Shown here: positions 37,620 through 45,738 of the stretch, piece after piece
Numbering within the stretch: the first letter of the stretch is position 1
Layout: each line of letters opens with the position of its first letter
Origin: Rhizobium sp. BT03
GTDB lineage: Bacteria; Pseudomonadota; Alphaproteobacteria; Rhizobiales; Rhizobiaceae
Length of the DNA stretch: 64,000 nucleotides
Assembly: GCF_030053155.1 (NCBI RefSeq)
Contig: NZ_CP125640.1
Coordinates: 806,001 to 870,000 of the forward strand
Direction: 5' to 3'
Program-made: the position numbers and the translations under genes
The notes under the pieces: model-generated
Database searches by the model: none
Told to the model about the DNA's origin: nothing
What the model saw: only the letters and a program-made list of their open reading frames with translations

Positions 37620-37638
37620 AACAATCTCACTGATTTTG

Positions 37639-37671
37639 GCCGCACGACGACGCTGCCGTCCGTCGTGCGGC
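37639..37671 (-). other. Stem-loop in the leader of the DUF1236 gene
   Basis: GCCGCACGACG (37639-37649) pairs perfectly with CGTCGTGCGGC (37661-37671) around an 11-nt loop, 20 bp before the start at 37619. It may protect or regulate the mRNA. Confidence 0.5.
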
Positions 37672-37699
37672 TGATGTAAATGACGATTTGTGAAGTAAG

Positions 37700-37718
37700 A
37701 CGCGGCGGGGGGCCGCGT
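37700..37718 (-). terminator. Short hairpin after the second DUF1236 gene
   Basis: ACGCGGC and GCCGCGT form a 7-bp stem around GGGGG. On the minus strand it is followed by CTTACTTCAC. Probable terminator of the gene ending at 37730. Confidence 0.5.
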
Positions 37719-37729
37719 TGGGCATCAGG

Positions 37730-38128
37730 TCACTTGATGACCTGGATTACCTTGCGGGACGACGGCTCGACGATGACACGTTCATCGTTGACCACCGCGT
37801 AGGCATAGGTCGGATCATCCGGAATAGGCGTTACCACGACCGTTTCCGGCAGCGGCTGCCCGACGACAACCTTCTCCTTTACGACCACGCGCGCCGAAGG
37901 TGCCGGAGCCTCGCGGACATAGGTGACCACCTTTTGCGGCGGCGGATCGATCGCGGTGCCGACGACAGCGCCAGCAACACCGCCGACAGCAGCGCCGACC
38001 GGGCCGCCGACAATCGCGCCGGTGACTGCGCCGCCGGCCGCGCCATTGACGGTCGATGACTGGGCGAATGCGACGCCGGACATGAGGGTCGCAGCAGTTG
38101 CCGCAGAGACGATAAGCTTGGAGAGCAT
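37730..38128 (-). CDS. DUF1236 protein with glycine zipper
   Basis: 132 residues: signal peptide (MLSKLIVSAATAATLMSGVAFA), a glycine-zipper stretch (GAAGGAVTGAIVGGPVGAAVGGVAGAVVG) that can insert in or pack against membrane, and DUF1236 (YAYAVVNDERVIVEPSSRKVIQVI). GAAGGAGGA precedes the ATG at 38128. A GGAAC-N16-GGTT promoter and two CGGAC-N4-GTCCG boxes lie upstream. Confidence 0.85.
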   Translation of the reverse strand: MLSKLIVSAATAATLMSGVAFAQSSTVNGAAGGAVTGAIVGGPVGAAVGGVAGAVVGTAIDPPPQKVVTYVREAPAPSARVVVKEKVVVGQPLPETVVVTPIPDDPTYAYAVVNDERVIVEPSSRKVIQVIK

Positions 38129-38176
38129 ATTTTCCTCCTTCTGTTTTGAAGCGGCCTTGGTGACCGCTGCCAGACC

Positions 38177-38243
38177 AACCAGTTGGAGACGGGGTCGTTC
38201 CACGCCTCGGACCTCAGTCCGATCGATCCCGGTCTTTGGTCCG
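38177..38243 (-). promoter_or_regulatory. EcfG-type promoter with paired CGGAC-N4-GTCCG boxes
   Basis: On the minus strand: GGAAC (38201-38197), 16 bp, GGTT (38180-38177), 48 bp before the start at 38128. Six bases upstream of the -35 begins box 1, CGGAC-CTCA-GTCCG (38208-38221). Box 2, CGGTC-TTTG-GTCCG, is 22 bp further (38230-38243). The same layout and spacings occur at 43364-43431. Confidence 0.6.
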
Positions 38244-38328
38244 AGATCCATGTCAATGTCGGTTGCCGGCGCTACTTTCGGATCGAAAGGAACCGGTCGT
38301 ACCCGGTATCGGCAGGAGACTGAAGGAG

Positions 38329-38625
38329 ATGGCACGATCCAACCGCAAGGAGGCGGGGCGCAGGCGCCTGGCGATGCGTCTGCCTGAGATGCGGAAGCTG
38401 ATCATGGAAGCGCGCGACCCGTGGCAACTCCAGCTCTTCGAAGCCTACCAGATGGCTGTCGAAGCGCGCGATGCCGTTCGCAAGCGGCACTTCGATCCGA
38501 AACGGGTGCAAGAATATGACGAGACCTGTTTCGAGATCGAAAAGCACGTCATCCGGGCGATCCACGAACCTTCCGACGGACCCGCGGCCTTCCAGCGCAA
38601 ACCCGGCGAGCCGTCAGGCCGATAG
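38329..38625 (+). CDS. Conserved-looking small protein of unknown function
   Basis: 98 residues, basic and helical (MARSNRKEAGRRRLAMRLPE..., then LIMEARDPWQLQLFEAYQMAVEARDAVRKR). No membrane segment or known motif. GGCAGGAG lies upstream of the ATG at 38329. A GGAAC is present at 38290 but no matching -10. It converges with the large EAL gene, overlapping its stop by 12 bases. Confidence 0.65.
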   Translation: MARSNRKEAGRRRLAMRLPEMRKLIMEARDPWQLQLFEAYQMAVEARDAVRKRHFDPKRVQEYDETCFEIEKHVIRAIHEPSDGPAAFQRKPGEPSGR

Positions 38626-41379
38626 ACGCTTCCGGACATTCCATTTGGAAAGCATGCGACGAGCCTCGTCCGGCCTCCCGAAGAGATAGCCCTGCCCCGT
38701 CTCGCATCCGAGCCGTTGCAGCGCTTCGGCCTCCGTTTCGGTTTCGACGCCTTCGGCGACGACCTGCAGTTTCAAACCATGCGCCAGCGAAATAATCGCC
38801 CGCACGATCTCCAGCATGGTCGGATTTCCCCTCATTCGCCGGACGAAGGACTGGTCGATCTTGAGCTTGTCGAGAGGAAGATCGGCAAGGTAGCTCATCG
38901 AGGAGTAGCCGGTGCCGAAGTCGTCCAAGGCGATGACGATCCCTGTTTCGCGAAGCGCGCGCATCTTTGCGATCACGGCTCCGCCTTGGCCGAGGAAGGC
39001 CGACTCCGTCAGCTCGAGGCAGAGGCGGGAAGACGGAAGCCCGCTGTTTGACAAGGCCTCCCTCACATCGGCCTCGATGTCGGACTGCTCGAACTGAAGC
39101 GCCGAGACGTTGACGGCGACGCCGAGTTCCCCGGGCCAGGTGGCCGCTTCGGTGCAAGCTTCGAAGAGCGTCCAGCGGCCGATCTCGCAGATCAAGCCGG
39201 AGGATTCCGCAATCGGGATGAATTCGGCCGGAGATATCAAACCGAACTCGGGATGGTTCCATCGGATCAGCGCTTCCGCGCCCAACAGGCGCCCGCTTGC
39301 AAATTCGATCTGTGGCTGGAACAGCAGGAAGAACTGCCGGTCCCGGAGAGCATCACGCATGTCCCGCTCCAGCCGGCGCGACCGGGCCTGGCGAACGGCT
39401 GTGGAAGGATCGAAAGAAGACCATTGCCGGCCGGCCAGGGTCTTTGCAGCATCCAGCGCCGATTCGGCGGCGTTCAGGAGCGCGCCGGCGGCGGCATCTT
39501 CCGAGCTGGCTATTCCGACGTGGACCGAGATCGGCACAGCCGAACCGCGGAGCTGCAGAGGCTCCTCGAATAGGTCCAACAGACCCTCTGCAAAATCCTC
39601 GACCGCCTGTGCATCGACCGCCGGGGTGGCGATGCCGAAATGGTCGCGGTCCAGTCTTGCCAGCAAATTGCCGACGAATGCGTTGCCGAGTCTCACCGCC
39701 ACGGCCTTCAGGAGTTCGTCGCCGACGTCGCGCCCAAGCGTCGCGCAAAGCGAGGAGAAACGTTCGATATCCAGCACCGAGACGAGGGTCCCGCCCTCAA
39801 GGGTTGCCAGACGGGAGGCGAATTCCCGGCGATTGAGCAGCCCGGTCAGGTCGTCCAGCTCTGACAGCGCCTTCAACCGCTCTTCATAATCATACCGCGC
39901 GGTGATGTCCCGTATGATCAGGCAACCGGCAAACCGCGACCGCGCCGAGGCCGGATGCGCATGCGGCTGTTCGATCGGCGAAATCGTGACGGATGCCTCG
40001 TAATGCGTGCCCTGCGAGCCTTTGTCGGAGAAGTCGACAAGGGCCGTGTGCACGTTGCCCGGTTCGCCATCGTGCTCCGCAACCAGCCTGCGCACGACAT
40101 CGACGATGGCGGCGTCGGTGCTGGCGAGAAGGGAGGCGCCGATCTCGGCTCGCAGCACCGCCTTTGCGGATGCGCTCGCTTCGACGATCCTCAGATCGCT
40201 ATCGAATGCAACGACACCGTCCGAACTGTCGGCGATGATCCGTCTCATCAGGCGCCTGGCGTTGCGAGCCTCGGTGTTGGCGATGGCGACCAGCATTCGA
40301 CCGAGGTCGACACGTTCGTTCAGAGCGAGCATCCATGCGAGCAGCAGCATCAGCCACGGCACCGCCGTTCCGACAAGCATCCCGTAGCGCCACTGCAGCA
40401 GGAATGCGCCGATCTCGCCGATGACGACGATGGTCAGTCCGATTGCCATCATCTTGACAATCCCGGTTGAACGGCTGCGGATGACGCCGACGATCAGCAA
40501 GGCTGCAAACAAGAGCTCCAGCGGAGCCTGATCGAACAGCCGGAGGAAGCGCTTCTGAAGCAGCGTTTCCGCGGCGAGCACGTGAATGAGCGGGCCGGCA
40601 ATCGCGCCGTAGACGGGAACGGCGAAAATGTCTTTCAGCTCGGCTGCGGATGCTCCCACCACGACCGAGCGGTTCTTGATCGCCTCGGCCGGCACGGTCC
40701 CGTTCAGCACGTCGGACAACGAGAATGTCGGGATGGTGTCGGGCCTGATCGAATAGTCCACAGCCAGGGAACCGGAACTGCCGTCGACCCTGCCCAGGGC
40801 TGCTGCTGCCGATTGGGTGGGGTTCCCGTCGAGCTGGCTTCCCAGATCGAAACGGCGGACGATCCCGTCCGCATCCAACGCGACATTGGCGAATGCGGGC
40901 CAGGCATTCTCAAGGAACTGCGGGATCGGCCTCGTCACCGCCGTTTCAGACGATGACGCCGTCTCCTGCTGCCGGAACACCGGCAGAAGAACCCCTCCTC
41001 CGGATCTCGCGAGCGCTGCTGTGAGAAGCTCGTCCTCTTCAGTGCTGGAGATTGTGCTGAAATCGACGTCGAGAAAGATATCCTTGACGCCTGAGGCAAT
41101 CAGCTTGTCGAGCAGTGTCGCGTAGATGCTCCGTGGCCAGGGCCATGTCCCGACAGCGTCGAGGGAATGCTTGTCGATCGCAACGAAGACAATGTTGCCG
41201 GTGGCGGTGCGAGGCGCCCATTCGAAGCGCTTGGCGAAAAGATTGTTGTCGATCCCCTGCACGAAGCCGAGGCTGGCCGCGGGCAGCACCAGCATGACGG
41301 CGATCAGCACCAGCCGAACCGCGATCGTGCTGATGCCGTTGGAGAGATAATCCCCAGCCGCCTTGGCCCTACCCCTCAC
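38614..41379 (-). CDS. CHASE2-PAS-GGDEF-EAL protein, probable c-di-GMP phosphodiesterase
   Basis: 921 residues. An N-terminal helix and a CHASE2 sensor domain (to ~310) lie outside the membrane; three helices follow (~315-385), then a PAS-like domain (~385-510), GGDEF (~520-660) and EAL (~675-915). The GGDEF active site reads ARLDRDHFG, so the domain is degenerate and unlikely to make c-di-GMP. The EAL domain is intact: GAEALIRWNHPEFGLISPAEFIPIAE, ALDDFGTGYSSMSYL and KIDQSFVRRM. Its ATG overlaps the FecR gene stop by four bases, so the two are translationally coupled. Confidence 0.9.
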   Translation of the reverse strand: MRGRAKAAGDYLSNGISTIAVRLVLIAVMLVLPAASLGFVQGIDNNLFAKRFEWAPRTATGNIVFVAIDKHSLDAVGTWPWPRSIYATLLDKLIASGVKDIFLDVDFSTISSTEEDELLTAALARSGGGVLLPVFRQQETASSSETAVTRPIPQFLENAWPAFANVALDADGIVRRFDLGSQLDGNPTQSAAAALGRVDGSSGSLAVDYSIRPDTIPTFSLSDVLNGTVPAEAIKNRSVVVGASAAELKDIFAVPVYGAIAGPLIHVLAAETLLQKRFLRLFDQAPLELLFAALLIVGVIRSRSTGIVKMMAIGLTIVVIGEIGAFLLQWRYGMLVGTAVPWLMLLLAWMLALNERVDLGRMLVAIANTEARNARRLMRRIIADSSDGVVAFDSDLRIVEASASAKAVLRAEIGASLLASTDAAIVDVVRRLVAEHDGEPGNVHTALVDFSDKGSQGTHYEASVTISPIEQPHAHPASARSRFAGCLIIRDITARYDYEERLKALSELDDLTGLLNRREFASRLATLEGGTLVSVLDIERFSSLCATLGRDVGDELLKAVAVRLGNAFVGNLLARLDRDHFGIATPAVDAQAVEDFAEGLLDLFEEPLQLRGSAVPISVHVGIASSEDAAAGALLNAAESALDAAKTLAGRQWSSFDPSTAVRQARSRRLERDMRDALRDRQFFLLFQPQIEFASGRLLGAEALIRWNHPEFGLISPAEFIPIAESSGLICEIGRWTLFEACTEAATWPGELGVAVNVSALQFEQSDIEADVREALSNSGLPSSRLCLELTESAFLGQGGAVIAKMRALRETGIVIALDDFGTGYSSMSYLADLPLDKLKIDQSFVRRMRGNPTMLEIVRAIISLAHGLKLQVVAEGVETETEAEALQRLGCETGQGYLFGRPDEARRMLSKWNVRKRLSA

Positions 41380-42329
41380 TTGTCCTTGCCTTTTCCGCCG
41401 GAATTGCCGTTACCGTTGCCGCCGCTGTTGTTGTCACCCTTGCCGCTGTTGCCGTTGCCGTGGCCGTTACCATTCCCATTGTTACCGCTGTCATCGGAAT
41501 GGCCGTTGCCATTGCCGTTGTTGCCGTTTGCTCCGGAATTGCTGTTGCCGTTTCCGTTGCCACCGGAATTGCCGCTGTTGCCGTTACCGCTGCGGCTGGA
41601 ATTGCCGTTGCTCTTGCCGTTGCTAGCGCTGTCATCCTCGCTCGCGCTGGAACTGGTGTTCTTGTTCGTCGCCGAAGAACTGCTCTTGGTCTCTGCGGTG
41701 GCACCGGCGAGTTTCGTGGTACCCACGGCCGGAATCTGGGCGACCGAGGCTGCAACCGAGGTGATCTCGGGCTTGGATAGCCGGCCCGCCACCGTCATAC
41801 CGGCCTTTTTGTCGACGGTCGCACTCTGCCCCGGCGCCACGTTCGACCGCTGGCCGCTGGCGAAGGAGGTGACCTGGACCAGTCCGCGATCCACGGCGAC
41901 CGATGCTTTCGCTCGATTGACCGTCACATGAAAGATCGTCCCTTTCACCACGGCGGCGAGGTAGGGCGTCTGTACCGTCGTATGCGGTTGGCTTCGCTTC
42001 TCGATTTCAAGGTCCAGCGAACCCACCTGCTGGAAGATCTGCGTTTTCATGGCAGCGGATTCGTTGTTGGAGATGGCGGCGAGCGTGTTTGGCTGGAAGG
42101 TAATGCTCTCCACACCCCGGCTAAGCTGAACGCGCCCTCGCGGGCCGGTGGAAACCCATGCCCGGTTGGGAACCACCTCGCCGGCGCGCAGGTCCTGCCA
42201 GTTCGTCCTGTCGACCGTAAATTTTACTTGATCTGTCGCCTTGACGACCCGCCAGTCATCGGCAGCAGCAAAGACGGCTGTCGGCAGCACGATCAATGCT
42301 GCGATCAGAATTCGAAATATTATCAACAT
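41376..42329 (-). CDS. FecR-domain exported protein with Gly/Asn/Ser repeat tail
   Basis: 317 residues. A signal peptide (MLIIFRILIAALIVLPTAVF) precedes a FecR domain (WVSTGPRGRVQLSRGVESITFQPNTLAAI, then VQTPYLAAVVKGTIFHVTV and GLVQVTS). The last ~110 residues are a low-complexity tail of GNGN/SGN repeats ending in KGKDK. FecR domains next to CHASE2 sensor genes are a recurring pair in alphaproteobacteria and may give the signal to CHASE2. The start at 42329 is set by the signal peptide. It is the first gene of a two-gene operon with the EAL protein. Confidence 0.85.
   Translation of the reverse strand: MLIIFRILIAALIVLPTAVFAAADDWRVVKATDQVKFTVDRTNWQDLRAGEVVPNRAWVSTGPRGRVQLSRGVESITFQPNTLAAISNNESAAMKTQIFQQVGSLDLEIEKRSQPHTTVQTPYLAAVVKGTIFHVTVNRAKASVAVDRGLVQVTSFASGQRSNVAPGQSATVDKKAGMTVAGRLSKPEITSVAASVAQIPAVGTTKLAGATAETKSSSSATNKNTSSSASEDDSASNGKSNGNSSRSGNGNSGNSGGNGNGNSNSGANGNNGNGNGHSDDSGNNGNGNGHGNGNSGKGDNNSGGNGNGNSGGKGKDK
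41383..41640. repeat. Gly/Asn codon repeat in the FecR protein tail
   Basis: Short degenerate units coding GNGN, GNSG and GNNGNG on the minus strand (CCGTTGCCGTTACC-like on the plus strand). Similar units recur at 45975-46122 in a different gene. Confidence 0.75.
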
Positions 42330-42445
42330 CAATGCTATCCCTCGGCCTTGAGACGAGTGAAGCATGTTCCAATTAAGAATGATTATAAAACCGCATGACG
42401 ATTGTAGGAATTGTATGATTAATACGCGGGCGCTCGGCCAAGGGA

Positions 42446-43297
42446 CTACGAAACGCGGCCGGTGACGACCAAGGCGCTCATGCCGCCGCTGGGACAAGCT
42501 CCGTGCCGCGCTTCCATTCGCCCGGCCACCTCCTCGACGATCTCGGACATGCGCTCCGGCGCCCGCCATTCGATCTCCCCCCGCAGCGGCGTGCCCTGGC
42601 AGAAGGCCGCCGCAACGTCGTGCGCGGTGGCCGCGACGGCGGTCAATTGGAGCCGGTCGCAGGTAACGGACTCAAAACCCGCCGACGACATCTGCGCCTT
42701 GATCGGGCCTGGGTCGAAGTAAGAGTATGGCAAGCGCCTGAGAAAATCCGGCGGATCAGATGGGAAGAGCTCTGCCAGACATTCATCCACGCAGCTTGCG
42801 AAGTCGTTGGCCGCAAGTGAATCCCATGTCGAGAACAGAAAACGGCCTTTGCCGCGCAACACTCTTTGAGCCTCGCCATAAGCCTTCACCTTGTCGGGAA
42901 AGAACATGGCGCCGAACTGGCAGATGACCAGATCGAACATTTCGGGGGCGAAGGGAAGATTTTGCGCATCGGCGTGCATCCAGTGCGTCCGCGACATCGT
43001 CACCGAGGGTGCGCCGATGTCGATCATCGCCTGGCTGACGTCGGTGGCAACGATCTCCGTCGGCGGATCGAGCGTCGCGCGCAGGGCGCGTGTCAAAGCA
43101 CCCGTCCCTGCGGCGAGTTCGAGAACGCTGCCCGGTTTCGACCGGTCGGCGACGATGGCCATCTCCGCCGCATAGGGCTCGAAGAGGATCGGCACCAGAA
43201 GGGCCTGGTAAAGCTCGGCGACGCCTTGATCGAATGGCGCGGGAGAAGTGGCAGATGAGGCGTGGTCGCCGCTTTCGATATCGGCAGAAATTGTCAC
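42446..43297 (-). CDS. Class I SAM-dependent methyltransferase
   Basis: 283 residues starting with GTG. The SAM-binding motif I is VLELAAGTGALTRAL, followed by EIVATDVSQAMIDIG, MHADAQNLPFAPEMFDLVICQFGAMFF and GKGRFLFSTWDS, the usual order of a UbiE-like Rossmann methyltransferase. Substrate unknown. GGAGG precedes the start. The 160 bp upstream are shared with the divergent promoter of the two-component operon, so it could be a target of the same regulator. Confidence 0.85.
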   Translation of the reverse strand: MTISADIESGDHASSATSPAPFDQGVAELYQALLVPILFEPYAAEMAIVADRSKPGSVLELAAGTGALTRALRATLDPPTEIVATDVSQAMIDIGAPSVTMSRTHWMHADAQNLPFAPEMFDLVICQFGAMFFPDKVKAYGEAQRVLRGKGRFLFSTWDSLAANDFASCVDECLAELFPSDPPDFLRRLPYSYFDPGPIKAQMSSAGFESVTCDRLQLTAVAATAHDVAAAFCQGTPLRGEIEWRAPERMSEIVEEVAGRMEARHGACPSGGMSALVVTGRVS

Positions 43298-43363
43298 TCA
43301 CAAACCTCCACCCTTTCTTCCTCAGGCCTGAAATATGACTGAATCCGCCGATGTCCACGGGGT

Positions 43364-43431
43364 AAGACCTTGGTCCCTACCCTCCCCGACCGAAGTCCGC
43401 AGCGTGGAACGCGCACCGAACCGGCTCCGTT
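43364..43431 (+). promoter_or_regulatory. EcfG-type promoter with paired CGGAC-N4-GTCCG boxes, two-component operon
   Basis: GGAAC (43406-43410), 17 bp, CGTT (43428-43431) is a perfect rhizobial EcfG (general stress sigma factor) promoter, 28 bp before the small gene. Upstream are AAGAC-CTTG-GTCCC (43364-43377) and CCGAC-CGAA-GTCCG (43386-43399), 22 bp apart. Six bases separate the second from the -35. Spacings equal those at 38177-38243. Confidence 0.75.
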
Positions 43432-43458
43432 TCGAACGATACCGAAGGAGATCCTGAT

Positions 43459-43635
43459 ATGGCCTGGAATAACAGATCCCACGTCAATGACGCCTGCAAC
43501 CTGTGCGTCATCGCCCTTGTCGCCATTCTCGCTGGTCTTCTCTACGTCTTCGGCGCAGCCATGTCAGGCGATACGCTGCAGTTGACCAAAAGCATCAGAG
43601 GGGCCGAAATCTTCGATACCAGGGATGTGCCCTGA
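43459..43635 (+). CDS. 58-residue membrane protein in front of a two-component system
   Basis: MAWNNRSHVNDACNLCVIAL is followed by the hydrophobic run VAILAGLLYVFGAAM and a short extracytoplasmic tail with DTRDVP. GAAGGAG lies 12 bases before the ATG. It follows a perfect EcfG promoter by 28 bp and precedes the histidine kinase by 62 bp on the same strand. Its position suggests a signal-chain accessory or a small stress protein; family unknown. Confidence 0.78.
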   Translation: MAWNNRSHVNDACNLCVIALVAILAGLLYVFGAAMSGDTLQLTKSIRGAEIFDTRDVP

Positions 43636-43697
43636 CGCTGTCTGGAAAAATTCTGAGGAAGCGATAGGTTAGTCGGCAGTCTCATACCGGTATCACA

Positions 43698-45086
43698 ATG
43701 AATTGGCTTCGCCGCTGGAATGCCCGCTCACTCGCCTCCCAGTTCTTCATCGCGGGTGGGTTGATCTCGATTGCCGCCATGTTCCTGGTGGGCATTCTCG
43801 TCACCCACCTGATCGAGGAGGCGGTCATCCACAATTCCGGTGCTGCGACGGCGCTCTATGTCGACAGCGTTGTCGCACCGCTGCTTCCCGACATGCAAAC
43901 GGCATCATTCCTCGACGAAGGCAGTGCTCAGGCTCTGGACGAGACGCTCGGTCAGGGGGCGCTCGGTAGGCGCCTTATTTCGTTCAAGCTCTGGCGAAGC
44001 GATGGCACCATCCTCTATTCGAACGAGAAGGAGATGGTAGGCAGGAGGTTTGCGGTCAGCGACAAGCTCCGGAAAGCCTTCGCGGGCTCTCTCGTCGCGC
44101 GCTACGAAATCGCCGACGATCCGGAAAGCGACAAGGAGCGTGCACTCGGCAAGCCACTCATGGAAATTTACAACCCCGTGCTCCAGCCATGGTCCGGCCA
44201 GGCGGTCGCCGTCATCGAATTCTACGAAACGGCGGAAGGATTAGCCGACAGTCTGGCCCATGCCAGGCTGCGGAGCTGGGCCGCAGTCGCCGCTTTGACG
44301 GCAATCTTTTTCCTTGTTCTCGCGGTCCTGGTTTTTCGGGTCAGCCGGACGATAGAGGCGCAGCGCAAGGATCTCAAAGAACGGGTCAGCGATCTGTCAG
44401 CGCTGCTGGCGGAAAACCGCGGGCTGCAGCGGCGGCTGCAGCGCGCCTCCCAGCGCGTGGCGGCGCTGAACGAAACCTATCTGCGCAGCATCGGCGCCGA
44501 TCTGCACGACGGCCCGGCCCAGCACATCGCCTATGCCTCACTGCGGCTGGACAGCGATATGCTGATCAACGCGTCGACCCTGCCCGAAGCGCGGGAAAAG
44601 GAGCTCGCGTGGATACGCTCGAGCCTTGCCGAGGCGATGACCGAGATCCGCAATATCTGCAGCGGACTGGTCCTGCCGCAGATCGAGAAGTCCTCGATCA
44701 GCGAAATCGTGACCCGGGTGGTCGAAGCGCATCAGCACAAGACCGAAACCCGCGTCGAAACAATCATCGACGATGATGGCCCCGAACTCGCTCCTGCTGT
44801 AAAGATCTGCATTTATCGCTTCGTGCAGGAAGCCTTGAACAACGCCTATCGCCACGGCGGCGGTATTCAGCAGGCCGTAAGAGCGGTCTCGCACGATGGT
44901 CATGTTCATGTCGAGGTCAGCGACCGCGGCGACGGCTTCGACCCGACCGAGGTGAGGCCGACGAGCCTCGGCCTGGTGGGGCTTCGCGAACGTATCGACA
45001 GCCTGGGGGGATCCTTCGAGATCAAGACGGGCGAAGGAGGGACGACGGTGACCATGACCTTCGAGCCTATGGAAGCAGGAGACTAG
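43698..45086 (+). CDS. NarL/DegS-type sensor histidine kinase
   Basis: 462 residues: TM helix ~15-40, a periplasmic sensor domain (~40-190, containing FKLWRSDGTILYSNEKEMVGR, typical of Cache-like folds), TM helix ~195-220, a coiled-coil linker, HisKA_3 (RSIGADLHDGPAQHIAYASLRLD, with the phosphorylated His) and an HATPase domain (YRFVQEALNNAYRHGGG, DRGDGFDP, LGLVGLRERIDSLGG). It phosphorylates the response regulator encoded three bases downstream. The input is unknown. Confidence 0.92.
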   Translation: MNWLRRWNARSLASQFFIAGGLISIAAMFLVGILVTHLIEEAVIHNSGAATALYVDSVVAPLLPDMQTASFLDEGSAQALDETLGQGALGRRLISFKLWRSDGTILYSNEKEMVGRRFAVSDKLRKAFAGSLVARYEIADDPESDKERALGKPLMEIYNPVLQPWSGQAVAVIEFYETAEGLADSLAHARLRSWAAVAALTAIFFLVLAVLVFRVSRTIEAQRKDLKERVSDLSALLAENRGLQRRLQRASQRVAALNETYLRSIGADLHDGPAQHIAYASLRLDSDMLINASTLPEAREKELAWIRSSLAEAMTEIRNICSGLVLPQIEKSSISEIVTRVVEAHQHKTETRVETIIDDDGPELAPAVKICIYRFVQEALNNAYRHGGGIQQAVRAVSHDGHVHVEVSDRGDGFDPTEVRPTSLGLVGLRERIDSLGGSFEIKTGEGGTTVTMTFEPMEAGD

Positions 45087-45088
45087 AA

Positions 45089-45712
45089 ATGACATCAATC
45101 ACTATCGGCGTCGTGGACGACCATCCGCTTTTTCGCGAGGGCGTAACACGCAGCCTGTCGGAGATCAGCGACTTTGCCGTCGTTGGGGAAGGCGCCAGCA
45201 GCGACGACGCAGCGATGATCGCCGCGAACAACCGACCCGATGTCATGCTCCTCGATGTTTCGATGCCCGGCGGCGGACTGTCGGCGATCGGCGCCGTGCT
45301 GACGCGCAGCCCGACAACGAAAGTGCTGATGTTGACGGTATCCGAGGAGGTGGACACGCTGCTGACGGCCCTGCAACGGGGCGCAATGGGCTATGTTCTC
45401 AAAGGGGTCGGTTCGCGTGGTCTCGCCGAAGCCATCCAGACCGTGCTGAGTGGATCACGATATATCTCGCCGACGATGTCGACAAAGGTCATGGAGAATT
45501 CGCTGAATGGCGGCGCCTCCGACAAAAACAGTCTGACGCCGCGGGAACGCGAGGTGATGGATCTGGTCGCTCAAGGCTTGTCAAACAAACATATCGGCTT
45601 GCGTCTCAGCCTGCAGGAAAAGACGGTGAAGCATCATATGACACAGATTCTAAGCAAACTCGGCGTCTCGAACAGGACTGAAGCGGCGCTTCAATGGCGC
45701 GAGCAGCACTAA
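45089..45712 (+). CDS. NarL/LuxR-family response regulator
   Basis: 207 residues. The receiver domain shows VVDDHPLFREG (acidic pocket), MLLDVSMPGG with the phospho-acceptor Asp, and YVLKGV (conserved Lys). The C-terminal LuxR helix-turn-helix is LTPREREVMDLVAQGLSNKHIGLRLSLQEKTVKHHMTQILSKLGV. It starts 2 bases after the kinase stop, so translation is coupled. Its recognition site may be the CGGAC-N4-GTCCG box found twice before its own operon and before other envelope genes. Confidence 0.93.
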   Translation: MTSITIGVVDDHPLFREGVTRSLSEISDFAVVGEGASSDDAAMIAANNRPDVMLLDVSMPGGGLSAIGAVLTRSPTTKVLMLTVSEEVDTLLTALQRGAMGYVLKGVGSRGLAEAIQTVLSGSRYISPTMSTKVMENSLNGGASDKNSLTPREREVMDLVAQGLSNKHIGLRLSLQEKTVKHHMTQILSKLGVSNRTEAALQWREQH

Positions 45713-45716
45713 TTAC

Positions 45717-45738
45717 GCCGCTTTTCTCTTGCGGCTTT
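45717..45738 (+). terminator. Weak hairpin after the response regulator gene
   Basis: GCCGC and GCGGC form a 5-bp stem around TTTTCTCTT, followed by TTTT. It lies between two convergent genes. Confidence 0.45.

Noticed and set aside
38290..38314. EcfG-type promoter before the 98-residue gene at 38329
   Set aside because: GGAAC is present but no CGTT-like -10 at 16-17 bp, and the distance to the start codon would be only about 18 bp.
41383..41640. CRISPR or satellite-like repeat
   Set aside because: Units are 6-12 bp, degenerate at third codon positions and in frame with a Gly/Asn protein tail, so this is coding low complexity.
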